From NCBI GenBank assembly GCA_021613375.1, contig CM038726.1, positions 16,442,841 through 16,506,840 on the forward strand: a stretch of 64,000 nucleotides of DNA, read 5' to 3'. Both the position numbers and the translations under genes were made by a program. Every line of letters begins with the position of its first letter. Position 1 is the first letter of the stretch. The stretch comes from Megaleporinus macrocephalus (Eukaryota > Chordata > Actinopteri > Characiformes > Anostomidae). Below the pieces are notes generated by a model. The model did no database searches, was not told where the DNA came from, and worked only from the letters and a program-made list of their open reading frames with translations. Below are positions 13,195 to 23,710 of this stretch, in pieces.

Positions 13195-13665
13195 CATAGA
13201 ACCCTGGGAACATAAAAGCCTGAGAATCAAGAATCCTGAGAAGATAGGATCTTGAGAACATACGGATATGGGAACATGTGGCCCTGGGAACATACATCCT
13301 TGTGGTCTTGAGAACATAGTCTTTGGAAACTGTGGAACCTGGGAATGTGGAATTATGAGAGCATGGTTCCCTAGGAACACAGAACCCTGAGAACATGTGG
13401 CCATGGCAACATGGAATCTTCAGAACGTAGGGTCCAGGGAACATAGAGCCCTGAGCACACAGAGCCTTGTAACATTGAATCTTCAGAACCTAGGGCCCTG
13501 GCAACATAGAACCCTGGGTAAATAGACTCTTGGTAACATGGGGCCTTGGGAACATAGAACCCTTAAAACATACATACCCTGGGAACCGCAAACTGTGAAT
13601 GCATGTGGTCCTGGGAGTATAGAATCTTGAGATGATTGGTTCCTGGGAATGCTTATATTAACTAC
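13195..13665. repeat. Degenerate minisatellite, about 20-bp unit
   Basis: Loose tandem array of phrases such as GGGAACATAGAACCCTGAG, with many substitutions (GAGAACATGTGGCC, TTGGGAACATAGAACC). Unit length is about 19-21 bases and there are more than 20 units. Overlapping open frames on the minus strand here (for example 13141-13444) are by-products of the repeat. Confidence 0.85.
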
Positions 13666-16082
13666 ACTGTGTTTATTAATATTACCAGGTGGGTTTAATA
13701 TCTTAGCATACCAAATTCTAAAATGCTGGCATATGAATGCTCACGCACATGAAACAAATAAAGCCCACATACTTAAATAATCAGAACCATGTGGTCTAGA
13801 CTGACATGTATTTTTCAACATTACCTTGTTCCTTTGTTAGTTTGAAGGGTACGTGCTTCCCTGTAATGTTTCAGATGAGGCTCAGATCATTTTACAGCAG
13901 AAGGCTAATAGATTATCCACCTGACATTTACCTCTCTGATAAGCAGCCTTTTCTTTCACTCTCTCTTTTTCTCACACACACCTCCTCTTTCTCACAGAAC
14001 ACAGTGTTCCACTTTCCCCCCAGCACTGCGTCTTGTATTTATAGTGTTGTAGGTACCATAACCCATGGTATCCCCCAAATAGCAGTCTTTTCTCTCCCTT
14101 TCAGAAACTCAAACACACAGAAATGTAGGACGCCCAGGCTACCAAACATTTCACTTAAGGCGTCACTCAAACTTGTTTGTGTGTGTGTGTTAACAATTTG
14201 CTGTTTGTGGCACTCAGTTGTGAAAGCCCCTTATGTATGCTCTTTTTAAGCCAGGACAATGCTATTTATAGACCTTTTTTTGTATTTTTGGTACAAACAG
14301 AATAAGCAAATATTACACACAGTGCTGGCAGGTTACTACTGTAATTTTTCACAAGATGTTTCTGAGATTACACAGAAGTGTCCGTAAGTGTTCCCTGACT
14401 TTTGCACAGCACAGCATATATATATATAAAAGTATACAAAAGTTCACCTTAGGATCTTGAGCATGATGAGCATTTAGGATCAATTCATGCAATTCACAAA
14501 CAAAATTGTCCATTTCACAATTAATGTAAGTGTATTAAATGATTTTTAAAGAATAGAAATGTTTGTATTAAAGTCTATTTTTGTATAGAGGCTTATTTTG
14601 CATATAGTCCTATTATCAGCAATTCTCAGTCCTCTGTCTAAATCTCCTGGTACGGCCGCCAATCCAAGTTAAGGATGTTATTGGACTGATTGGTTGTTAG
14701 GAAACTCTTGCTCAATTGTGATGCACAGCTGAAAAACATTCTACTAATAAGTGAGTATAAAAGGGAGAACAACATTCTAGGTTAGTTTAGTATCTGAAGC
14801 ATCAGCAGTTTGCTGACCGACTCAAAATGTTCAGAAAGAAACAACATATTTCATGTGCTTCTCTTTGTTTTGGTTTCCTAGCTTCTTGTCACCACCCTTT
14901 TGTCCCACCCCTCACTTGCTTCTAGTTTGTGGCCCCTCCCTGTTCTAGGTGTTCTTTGTTCTCCTCCTGCATTTAACCCCTCTGTTTGCTCCCTGTTGTT
15001 GTCTGGCATTTGTGCACCCTGCGTTGTGAAGTCTAGTGATGTGTACCCTGTTTGTGTATCGTAGATGTTTGCTTTGTGGATCTGTTCTTTGTTTTTTTTA
15101 TGGACTGGTATGTTAGATTGATGTTCTTGTTTCATCATGGACTCTCCTACACTTTCTGCTCTTGCCTGCATTTGAAATCTGGACTACTGCTACTTTATCA
15201 CATATGAACCTTACTGTTTTTATTGCGCGTATTTGCTCAACCTTTACAAAAAGAATTCACAAACAAGTTGAGACCAAAGCAGGACTTACAAAACAGACCT
15301 TAATAATCATTTGGGGACTTAAGACGCCAACGCATCTATTTCTAAAAGTGAAATATCTTGCCATTCTTCTGTTGTACAAGTTTTCAGCTGTGCAACTGTA
15401 CATGCTCTTTGTTTATGTATTTTGAGCTGAATAAGATGCACGTTTTCAAATAGGACTGGACTGCAGACAGGGCCGTATGGCACCTGCTCTCACTGATTAC
15501 GCAGCCATGCTGTTGTAACATGTAGAGTGTGGTTTGGTGTTGGCATATTAAAATAAGCCTTGTTGTTCATGTCTAAAATATGTTCAGTGTTAATGGTGCT
15601 TTCGCAGATTTTTACCTACTAAACCCCAGTCACTCCCACCAGGACCTAGCTTTTGACCTTTATGCTTGTAACAAGCTGGATGTCTTTGTCTTGGAGACAA
15701 CAAAGTCCATTATTCCCTCATCATAAAAGATTCACCCATCAGAGTACAATACTTGATCCCACTGAGCTTTCCTCTATTTCAGATAAGCTTGTGAACAGAA
15801 CAGTACAGGAGTCTATTGGTATATAATTTCCACTGTGCATAGTTAACTATTAACCTTCGTTTGTTTATGCAGCGATGGACAATGATTCGTTCATGCAGCT
15901 CATGTGTGACATCCATCACAGTAACATGCCAGGTTTTTAGTCAGTGCTGTCTGAGGGGCCAAAGTTCACGGGCATTCAATTGTCACACGCAAGGATTACA
16001 CGGGACTCTTTTAATAATATAATGCACTGCAGAGGGTTATTTACCTAAAATCTTTGTAGTACCTGGCTGAGGATTATTTTTT

Positions 16083-16180
16083 ATACTCACTCAAGTTCAC
16101 TGAAATGCAAAGCAAGTGACGGTGTTGAGAATAAGTGTGTAAAATGTGAGGAGGGTTGAGGGTGGGGGGTTGAAACTATA
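16083..16180 (+). pseudogene. Degenerate copy of the FIBCD1 terminal exon tail and 3'UTR
   Basis: Aligns to 18774-18898. The first 25 bases match the codons for YSLKFTEM at 21 of 25. A 27-base (9-codon) gap follows. Then AAAGCAAGTGA and about 65 bases of G-rich 3'UTR match at roughly 90 percent. In the aligned codons every difference is at a third position and is synonymous. The gap is in frame, so the copy would read [15 protein letters not shown]. Upstream sequence does not align clearly to the rest of the exon, and the frame hits TAG at 16057-16059. The copy stops where the 51/52-bp minisatellite begins. It is a partial duplicate; whether it is ever transcribed as an exon is unknown. Confidence 0.85.
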
Positions 16181-16190
16181 AAAGGTACGT

Positions 16191-17010
16191 ATGAATCTAC
16201 ATTGTACTACAATAGATGGGTAGATTTAAGGTAGATTACATATTAATGTACATTGTACTACAAAAGATGGGTAGATTTAAGGTAGATTACATATTAATGT
16301 ACATTGTACTACAAAAGATGGGTAGATTTAAGGTAGATTACATATTAATGTACACTGTACTACAAAAGATGGGTAGATTTAAGGTAGATTTACATATTAA
16401 TGTACATTGTACTACAAAAGATGGGTAGATTTAAGGTAGATTTACATATTAATGTACATTGTACTACAATAGATAGGTAGATTTAAGGTAGATTACATAT
16501 TAATGTACATTGTACTACAATAGATGGATAGATTTAAGGTAGATTTACATATTAATGTACATTGTACTACAAAAGATGGGTAGATTTAAGGTAGATTTAC
16601 ATATTAATGTATATTGTACTACAATAGATGGGTAGATTTAAGGTAGATTACATATTAATGTACATTGTACTACGAAAGATGGGTAGATTTAAGGTAGATT
16701 TACATATTAATGTACATTGTACTACAAAAGATGGGTAGATTTAAGGTAGATTTACATATTAATGTACATTGTACTACAATAGATGGGTAGATTTAAGGTA
16801 GATTACATATTAATGTACATTGTACTACAAAAGATGGGTAGATTTAAGGTAGATTTACATATTAATGTACATTGTACTACAAAAGATGGGTAGATTTAAG
16901 ATAGATTACATATTAATGTATATTGTATTACAATAGATGGCTAGATTTAAGGTAGAGTTACATATGAATGTACATTGTACTACAATAGATGAGTAGATTT
17001 AAGGCAGATT
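16191..17010. repeat. 51/52-bp minisatellite, about 15 copies
   Basis: The unit starts GATGGGTAGATTTAAGGTAG and continues through ATTACATATTAATGTACATT and GTACTACAA. Copies are 51 or 52 bases depending on one T in the TTTACATATT position. The first copies are 51 bases (17 codons), which creates an apparent open frame of repeated MGRFKVDYILMYIVLQK at 16216-16428. The frame breaks when 52-base units appear, so this is not a protein gene. Array edges degenerate at both ends. Confidence 0.97.
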
Positions 17011-18127
17011 TTTTATACTTGATGTCCCTACTTTTTGAAAATTGGGTTTGTACTTGAAATAAGATCTTATGTTAAGTTCCATTTCAGTCCAGGGTTTTAT
17101 TATGACATTGACACAATAAAGACACGTAGGCGAAGGATAGCAGATAAAACAGTTTTTATTGTAATACATATTGTCATTAGTTATGGATGGTTCACTCAGC
17201 TGCAAGGTCATGTCTGAGTCTATTCTCACCTTGTTCCTCTCCATTGCCTTTAAAGCACTTCACTAGTCAGAGACTTCGTTAAGGCTAGACATCGTGAAGC
17301 TCTAGCATGTGTTACCTGCGAGGCACGTTAGCTCATCTCATTATGTTTGAGTGCGTGTGTGAGAGAGAGTGAGAGAGAGAGAGAGAGTAAGTTTGGGAGG
17401 TGATTTCAAAAGCTCGTAAGAAAAGATAAAAAGGTCACTCCTGAATCTTTGATAAAATCCTCAACAAAATGATTAATCTGTCCTTTTTTTAAGTCAGGAG
17501 AGGAGAAGAGTTGAAGGAGGGTGCAAGCTGTAGTGTTCTCTGATCTCTGCCTTCGCCATTTACATTATTGATAAAAGTCAACATCCATTAATCACTTTGA
17601 AATGAGATAAGAATCTGCTCTAAGGGAGGGCTGGTAGCGGAGGGTGCATGCATGTTGGCCTAGAAGTGAGGGCGTGAGTGTTTGGTTTGGGGTATTTTCA
17701 GGACAGAAACAGGCCTAATCTATAATGTCTGGCAGTGATAGAATTGAGATCATTAGAGGAGAGACTAAGTCAAGACTAGGGCTTTGAGGTAGTCAAATTT
17801 GAATTAAGACCAAAGTTCTTATGGTGTAGTCTGTAAATGTATTGGTCATAGCAAGTTGTACAAGAGCAGAATCTTTCTACTTGAATGGAATGAGACCTAC
17901 AAACCCAAAACTAACCCAGACTTATACTGTTAACGATCAGATACTGATTTATCTTTTGGGGGGGTTTTTGGCCGTTTGGCCTTCTGGAAGTCCTGGATAC
18001 GTCGCTGACTGAGAGTACAAAAGGTGGCCTGAGCAGTATGTTTGTTAGAAATAAAAGACAAAGGCAGCACTACACCAGGGCTCTTTCCCAAAGAGTCACT
18101 GTAAAACACATGTACATTGATAACAAT

Positions 18128-18215
18128 CAGTCAACACTTATTTGTATAGCATGTTTTACAACCAATGTTGTCTCAAAGCAGCTTTACAGAAAAGCAGTTT
18201 AGGAGCGAAAAGAGG
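18128..18215 (-). mobile_element. Short fragment of the same retroelement 3' end
   Basis: ATTTGTATAGCATGTTTTAC, then AACCAATGTTGTCTCAAAGC and AGCTTTACAGAAAAGCAG, match the ends at 30030-30090 and 44280-44340. It lies in the last FIBCD1 intron, 350 bases before the terminal exon. Confidence 0.65.
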
Positions 18216-18568
18216 AAACAAAGAGAAGGATTGAAAGAAAATAAAAGAGTCCATGCATACACAACTTCAAAATCTGCATTAAATCTATATCAGTCACAAA
18301 CTTTTAATACAATCCATTGGTAGCCTAGTGCTAACATGTTGCTAGTACTAGTTTTTCCCTCATTGTGGTGGTAATGACCTAAACTAGAGGTCTCATTGGT
18401 GTAATGGTCACATGCCCAAATACTTTTGGCCATGTAGTGTATGTAAGATCCCACAAAAAATCCACAAAGAAAGTGTGTTATCCTATCAGTTCCTTATGGT
18501 TTTATGTCTTCTCCTCTATGTTTGTTTACCTGTGTGTGATTATGTATGTGCATGTGTGCCCCCTGTAG

Positions 18569-18837
18569 GCGACTCCTTGCTGAAACACAATGGCATGAAG
18601 TTCACCACCAAGGACAGAGACAACGACCATTCGGAGAACAACTGTGCTTCATTCTACCACGGAGCCTGGTGGTACCGCAACTGCCACACATCCAACCTGA
18701 ACGGTCAATACCTGCGCGGTCAGCACACCTCGTACGCCGACGGCATTGAGTGGTCGTCCTGGACTGGCTGGCAATACTCGCTTAAGTTCACCGAGATGAA
18801 GATACGGCCCACACGTGAGGAAAGAGAAAGCAAGTGA
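18569..18837 (+). CDS. fibcd1: FIBCD1 terminal coding exon with stop codon
   Basis: Last coding exon of FIBCD1. It encodes the C-terminal 88 whole codons of the fibrinogen-like domain. The acceptor is CCCCCTGTAG at 18559-18568 and the exon starts with GC, completing the split Gly from 11824 (phase 1), to give [11 protein letters not shown]. Visible functional residues, numbered by my recollection of human FIBCD1: the calcium-site Asp pair in DRDND (18619 and 18625; human D393/D395), the Cys pair at 18643 and 18682 (C401-C414), and the acetyl-pocket Tyr (18655; Y405), His in NCH (18685; H415), Tyr-Ala in SYADG (Y431/A432) and Trp in WTGWQ (W443). All are intact, so ligand binding is probably preserved. 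The C-terminus [10 protein letters not shown] is about three residues longer than the human end. The stop is TGA at 18835-18837. Bases 18774-18898 have a degenerate copy at 16083-16180. Confidence 0.95.
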
Positions 18838-19195
18838 CGGCGCTGAGAATAAGTGTGTAAATTGTGAGAAGGGGGGAGGGTGGGGGGTTGAAACTATAGA
18901 AAAACATCTGCTTTGGAAAAGAATAAGAAACTTAAGATAACTATAACTGACAGTGACTTTTATGGTTGGTTGTGGAAAAAAAAGATCCTATTGGTCACGT
19001 TTTGGTTATTTTGCTTCTTATTTTGGGCCTCAGTTGAAAGGTCACAGTTGTATGCACATGTTAAACTCCACCCTAGAAAAGTTCTCTACCCGGCAAGCCA
19101 TTGGTCAAGCAAATGAAGCCGCCTATAAATAACATGAAGGACCCGAAAGAGAGTAGCAGTCGGAAAATGGAGAAAAAAATTTGGGAATTAATAAA
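18838..19195 (+). other. fibcd1: FIBCD1 3'UTR with candidate poly(A) signal
   Basis: This is the sequence after the FIBCD1 stop. The first AATAAA is at 19190-19195, about 353 bases after the stop, and is followed by unremarkable sequence, so a short 3'UTR ending near 19210 is plausible. The first 60 bases are G-rich (AAGGGGGGAGGGTGGGGGG) and are shared with the intronic copy at 16117-16180. The true cleavage site cannot be fixed from sequence alone. Confidence 0.5.
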
Positions 19196-19739
19196 GGAAC
19201 CTGCCGATAACCATCACTGACAGCGGCTCCTTGCAGGTGCTGGGTTGAAGACGAAGGACTCTGCTGGTTAGCCTTTGGTTCATGTGTAACTTCACCTACT
19301 CTATTAAAAAAAGCTCCAAACTATTGACTGAGGAACAACAATGGACTGGCATTCATCCAAGTGCAGACAAGGATCCTTGACCTATTAACACGAACCCCCA
19401 AATGTTCCCTAAGGTCATTCCCAAATACGCACCTCAGGATGGTGCCAACTTGTGGTCAACTGAAAGTTCTAGAATTTGTCTGACTAAACTATCGAACAGT
19501 TAAACAGTTTAGTTTTTTTCTTTGATGATTTGTCCTCATGATGCTGACCGGTAACTGAAGAGCACATGGAGCCACTGCACATAGTCCCACTGTGAAATGG
19601 GGCCTAGCTTAAATAACACAGCCACATACACACATACAGTCAGAGAGAGAAAGAGGTGACAAAAGAGGAAGGATAGTGGCGAGAAAGAGGGAAGAAAGGG
19701 GAAAAAAAAACACGCTTTGTCTCCCAAGAGCACCGAAGC

Positions 19740-20085
19740 ACAAAAGATCACTCTGCGATGGTAAGGCGGGTAGCGCTTTGAACAGCTAAGATCTTCACAC
19801 CATGATTCTTCTGGGAACCCTGCGCCAGAACAGACTATTGTCTGAAAAAAGGGAATGGATAAATGGGTGAAGAAAAAGGGCGTAAGGAGAAAGAAGACTC
19901 AAAGAAAAGATGATAACAGAGGAAAAAAAAGAAAAAAAGAAAGACTCGGGCGAGAAGGCCGAGGCGTTGCTGGCGGGGTTTATCAGAGAGGACCGGGCTG
20001 ATCCGTTTGACAGGCCATTAGCAAACATATTGGCTAGTTGGTCCGATCGCCAGGACTAACTGATCACGAGCCAACACTCCACTGA
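19740..20085. other. Candidate conserved non-coding element downstream of FIBCD1
   Basis: Repeat-free block containing GTTTGACAGGCCATTAGCAA ACATATTGG (Meis-type TGACAG and forkhead-type GCAAACA words) and GGTCCGATCGCCAGGACTAA. It could alternatively be an extension of the FIBCD1 3'UTR. Confidence 0.27.
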
Positions 20086-21783
20086 TCTCGCAGATGGTGT
20101 GTGCGTGTGTTGGGGTTGTGCGTGTATTAATAATTCAACATGTCTTACGGTGCTTCACATTGACCTACTAATTGACTCTGTAAACGCTAGACGCTTGAAG
20201 GACTGCCAGCCCCTTCTAAAACCCAGACTTCCTACGTCTGACCACTTGACCCGGGCTCCTGTCTGACCTGTGAACCTTGATGTTGGCTGATATAGGAAAC
20301 ATCTACAGACTCTGCTGCCTTCTTCTCACTTGAGGGATTGATTACTGCAGTTGGCTTCAGCAAACCTCTGCTCACTTCTGTTATTTCTCTCTGCTTTCAT
20401 CTAATGGGGAAGTAGAAACTATGGCTCTTCGAAGCAAACGTGCCAAAACAGGTGGGGAACACTGGTCCTGGAGGGTGGGATTAACACAGGGTTTGGGGAT
20501 TTTCCTGCCCAGACACTCAGATTCAACTCAACAGTTAAATTCGAAGGTTTAGTTGTAGAAATACCAACAAACCATGTTGGCCCTCAGATCACATGCCCTG
20601 TTCTAAATCAAGTATTGCTTTCTTTTACATGTATTTACAAGCCAAGAACCATTTAAGTATCTTTACTTTTAAGAGTGGAAGACCGGAAACATGAAGAATC
20701 ATAGCACTGATAAGCTGTTATTGGAACTCCTATGAAGATTATAAGTCTGATTCTAGTTCAGCAGGTTACAATGGTACAGAGAACATAAATGAAAAGCAAA
20801 GACACACAAACATTTTTTATGCAATGTATTTAAAAGAAATGTGGTTAACCGGTTGATAATGTCATTGTTTCATTCCATTTAATTTTCAAAAACATTTCAT
20901 TTTAGATGTTTAAGAGCAAGGGTCCATAACCTTTTCCAATGTGTGCCCCCAATCCCCATTATCTTCCCCAGAAAGATACAGAAAATATGTCTAGTCATTG
21001 AACATTGACACTCATGACTAGGCTTGTATTCCTTAGTTAGCCCTTCCACACAAACCACTGAAGTTTAGCCTTGAACTGGAAAAGTGCTTAATTTTAACAC
21101 TTAGTCATTCATTCAGTTCAGTCAAGCTCCTCCCTCAGTAACAAGCTCATCCAGTACAAATTCATAGTCGCAAAGCCGGAGTGCTACCTTACTATAGCAA
21201 AACTATGCCCGGCCCTAATGTGAGGTGGTTTTGAAGATCAGATATACAACACTTTTCTTTTTTTTTTCTAAATTAGGACTAGTCCTTTTGTGTAAGCTAC
21301 CTTCATTATCCACCTGAAAAACCTCATTACATACCTAAAAAAACTGAAAATGAACACGTTACATAACTTCTTCTGCAAGATAATATTTGTCCCGCAGTCT
21401 GTCATAAGCAAGCTGTTCAGTCTGCAGCTGTGACACTGGAGCATCTAAACTAATACACTCCCTTATGTTCTGTTGCTAAAAGAACTGTTAATAACTTTAT
21501 TAGGGGACACAGTGCACACAGTGCATTTATAAAGCAGGGTAATATGACTGCACCACCAAATCAGCTACTTCTGCCTTTGTTCAGTGACAGTTCGATAGAG
21601 TAATATTTGTAACTGGTTAATCACATTGTGAAATACATTGTCACCCTCTGGAACCTGAAAGCAGGTCTGTTTTCAGTTATGTCCTGTAAAAAGATATTGC
21701 TTTTTGTTGTCTGTTCTCTGTTCACCATCTATGGTTTCAAATATTCAACCATGCTTTTTGAGTGCAGACGCAGTGCTCTCACC

Positions 21784-21786
<3 letters not shown>

Positions 21787-21867
<81 letters not shown>
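21787..21867. repeat. (CT)n microsatellite
   Basis: 81 bases of CT with one TCTATC interruption. The open frames rich in LSLS here are artefacts. Confidence 0.98.
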
Positions 21868-21870
<3 letters not shown>

Positions 21871-22478
21871 ATGTATGTACCTCTAATTTTCTTCATGGGA
21901 TCACATTTGGCCAGTGTCAACATGAAAAAAGACTCTTTTATTTTCTTTACATCAGATTTCCATTTGGAAGTTTGATCTGGGATGTTTTAATCAGGCCTAT
22001 GTTCATGATCATGTATCTTAGACATCCATTTCAATCAAATTAGATCTTTTAGATCCACTTTACAACTCTACAATATCTATGCTGCATTAACAGATTACAG
22101 TAAGTAGAGAAACTGACCTTTCTGTGCCATACTTCATCTTTTAATTGAAATCGTTTTATTTTTGCTAAATTTGGCTTTATGTAGTAGAAATGCATTCTGA
22201 GCTGTTTGACCAACAAACACAATATAAAGAAATATTAAAACAGTAAACAAATTTCCTAAATCTATGTTTAAAGTACATATTCTATTTTAAACGTATATAT
22301 TCTTGATTTTCTTTTTAATGAGGAATCTATTATAAACAGAATCTCTAGTTGAGGGACATGACAGTTAATTTGGTTATCCTGTGTAGTTGATGAAGCTGTT
22401 ATAGATTTATATATATATATTTTTTTTTTTTGATGAATATGATCATGGCCCTGCTTCTTGGCTTCCAGAGACCTACGA

Positions 22479-23662
22479 TACTGTGCAAAAGTCAAAAACC
22501 ACCTTTCATTAAAATAAATTTACAGTCACATATACGTTATGCATCCTTCAGGAGATCTTTCTGAGAAGACCAGATAGATGTGCTTCTGCATAAGGAGTAG
22601 GAACGAATTTAAATGGGGGGTGGGGGGATTAACCTAAACAGTTTCCAGAATAAGAAAGTTATAAAGACTTGATAGACCACCAAGACTTTCACCATCAGAT
22701 ACTTCAAACTTCATCTTTAGACGAGAGGAGAAAATCAAACTTCACAGGTGTCTTTCTTCTTGGTTCACGGTGAGAAGACAACTTCACACAAGTCGTTACT
22801 GAGAAAAGGAATAGCAGGAAGACCCTGCTGGTGTTCTCAGAACAGTAGGCTGACCATTCAGACTTCAGCGTCTCTGAATGTGTTTGAGAACGTGCCTGGA
22901 TTGCAAGGAGCAGAACATCCACCCACAATTCAAAATTTAAGCTGGGGAAAAATGTCCCTGCAGATTTCTTTAAAAAAAATTTAAAGCAAGTCTCCCAAAC
23001 AAATATTTAAAAAAAATTTGACCAATAGAAATGCTCCAAAATAGCATCATTGAATACAATTATCAACAGAATGTAAAGAAATAACAGATTAACAGCATAT
23101 TAAAGTGTCTATGTGTTGTATTGCAGTGATATCCAGTGAAGTTAGCTTGCCAGCCATCTGTTGTAGGTCCAGCTCTTGGCAAGATCAGTTAAGGACAGGT
23201 AGCCAGTGAAAACAAAGGTGAGGAAACCATTATCACCAGCTAGTCCGCTCTCGGCCAGAATCCACATTCAGTAGCAACTAAGGAAGTGATATAAATAGAA
23301 TTAAAACAAGACTTAGCATTGGTGTTGCTTTCTTCTGCTGGAGATGTTCGTGGTTAGTAAAGGGATAAAGTTTGATGCTGAGCTTGTTTCTAGTAGACTT
23401 ATTACAACTGAAGAGGGAGGATGAGGGACTGTACACTGTCTGGTGGAGTGTTGCCCCCTATTGGTGTAGCCTAAATTTGACAGGTTGTGTCACTTTACAA
23501 ATTGCTCCTTTAAAAGTAAAGAACATTTTTTCCCTCTCCTGAAAGTTTACCAGTTTAGAGACACTATTTTTAATGTGATTTTTGTCAATGAACAATGAAT
23601 AACTTGGTTGTTTTGACTGGAAGTTTCTATAAATGAAGTGTGATTCACTTTTGCACAGTACT
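22479..23662. mobile_element. 1.2-kb element with ACTGTGCAAAAGT terminal repeats
   Basis: The left end TACTGTGCAAAAGTCAAAAA is the complement of the right end TTCACTTTTGCACAGTACTG (18-base inverted repeat). Part of the body (GATGAAGTTTGAAG complement, CTCCTCTCGTC complement) resembles the blocks at 36880-37140 and 61745-61880. The right third is the shared repeat described at 23395-23710. No transposase is visible. Confidence 0.6.
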
Positions 23663-23710
23663 GTGAATTATATTAACTTGACAAATCTCTAAAATAATAA
23701 TAATTATAAT
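23395..23710. repeat. Shared interspersed repeat, copy A
   Basis: Collinear with 25565-25885: AACTGAAGAGGGAGGA, TTGCCCCCTATTG(G/T)TGTAG, TTTACAAATTGCTCCTTTAA AAGTAAAG, TTGTTTTGACTGGAAGTTTC, AATGAAGTGTGATT, TTGCACAGTACTG and AATCTCTAAAATAA. Shorter relatives occur at 5120-5235 and 63120-63240. Confidence 0.8.

Larger units (their letters stand above)
11825..18568 (+). other. fibcd1: FIBCD1 last intron (6.7 kb)
   Basis: This is the intron between the two FIBCD1 exons, a GT...AG phase-1 intron. It holds a TA microsatellite (12.6 kb), a degenerate 20-bp minisatellite (13.2-13.7 kb), a short tail-exon copy (16.1 kb), a 51/52-bp minisatellite (16.2-17.0 kb) and a retroelement 3'-end fragment (18.13-18.2 kb). 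One end of a TIR element lies at about 18410-18440, some 130 bases before the acceptor. The rest (11825-12600, 13700-16080 and 17020-18120) shows no recognisable exon. Confidence 0.85.

Noticed and set aside
15873..15940. TTTATGCAG acceptor-like site followed by a short frame, at the distance expected for the start of a full copy of the terminal FIBCD1 exon
   Set aside because: The translated peptide does not match the exon (only scattered DND/HSN-like residues), and a stop follows after 22 codons. Only the tail at 16083-16180 is convincing.
16216..16428. Open frame with four 17-residue repeats
   Set aside because: By-product of a 51-bp minisatellite unit; 52-bp units break the frame and it lies in an intron.
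16191..17010. Regular repeats considered as a CRISPR array
   Set aside because: Units are contiguous without unique spacers, and the context is a vertebrate intron.
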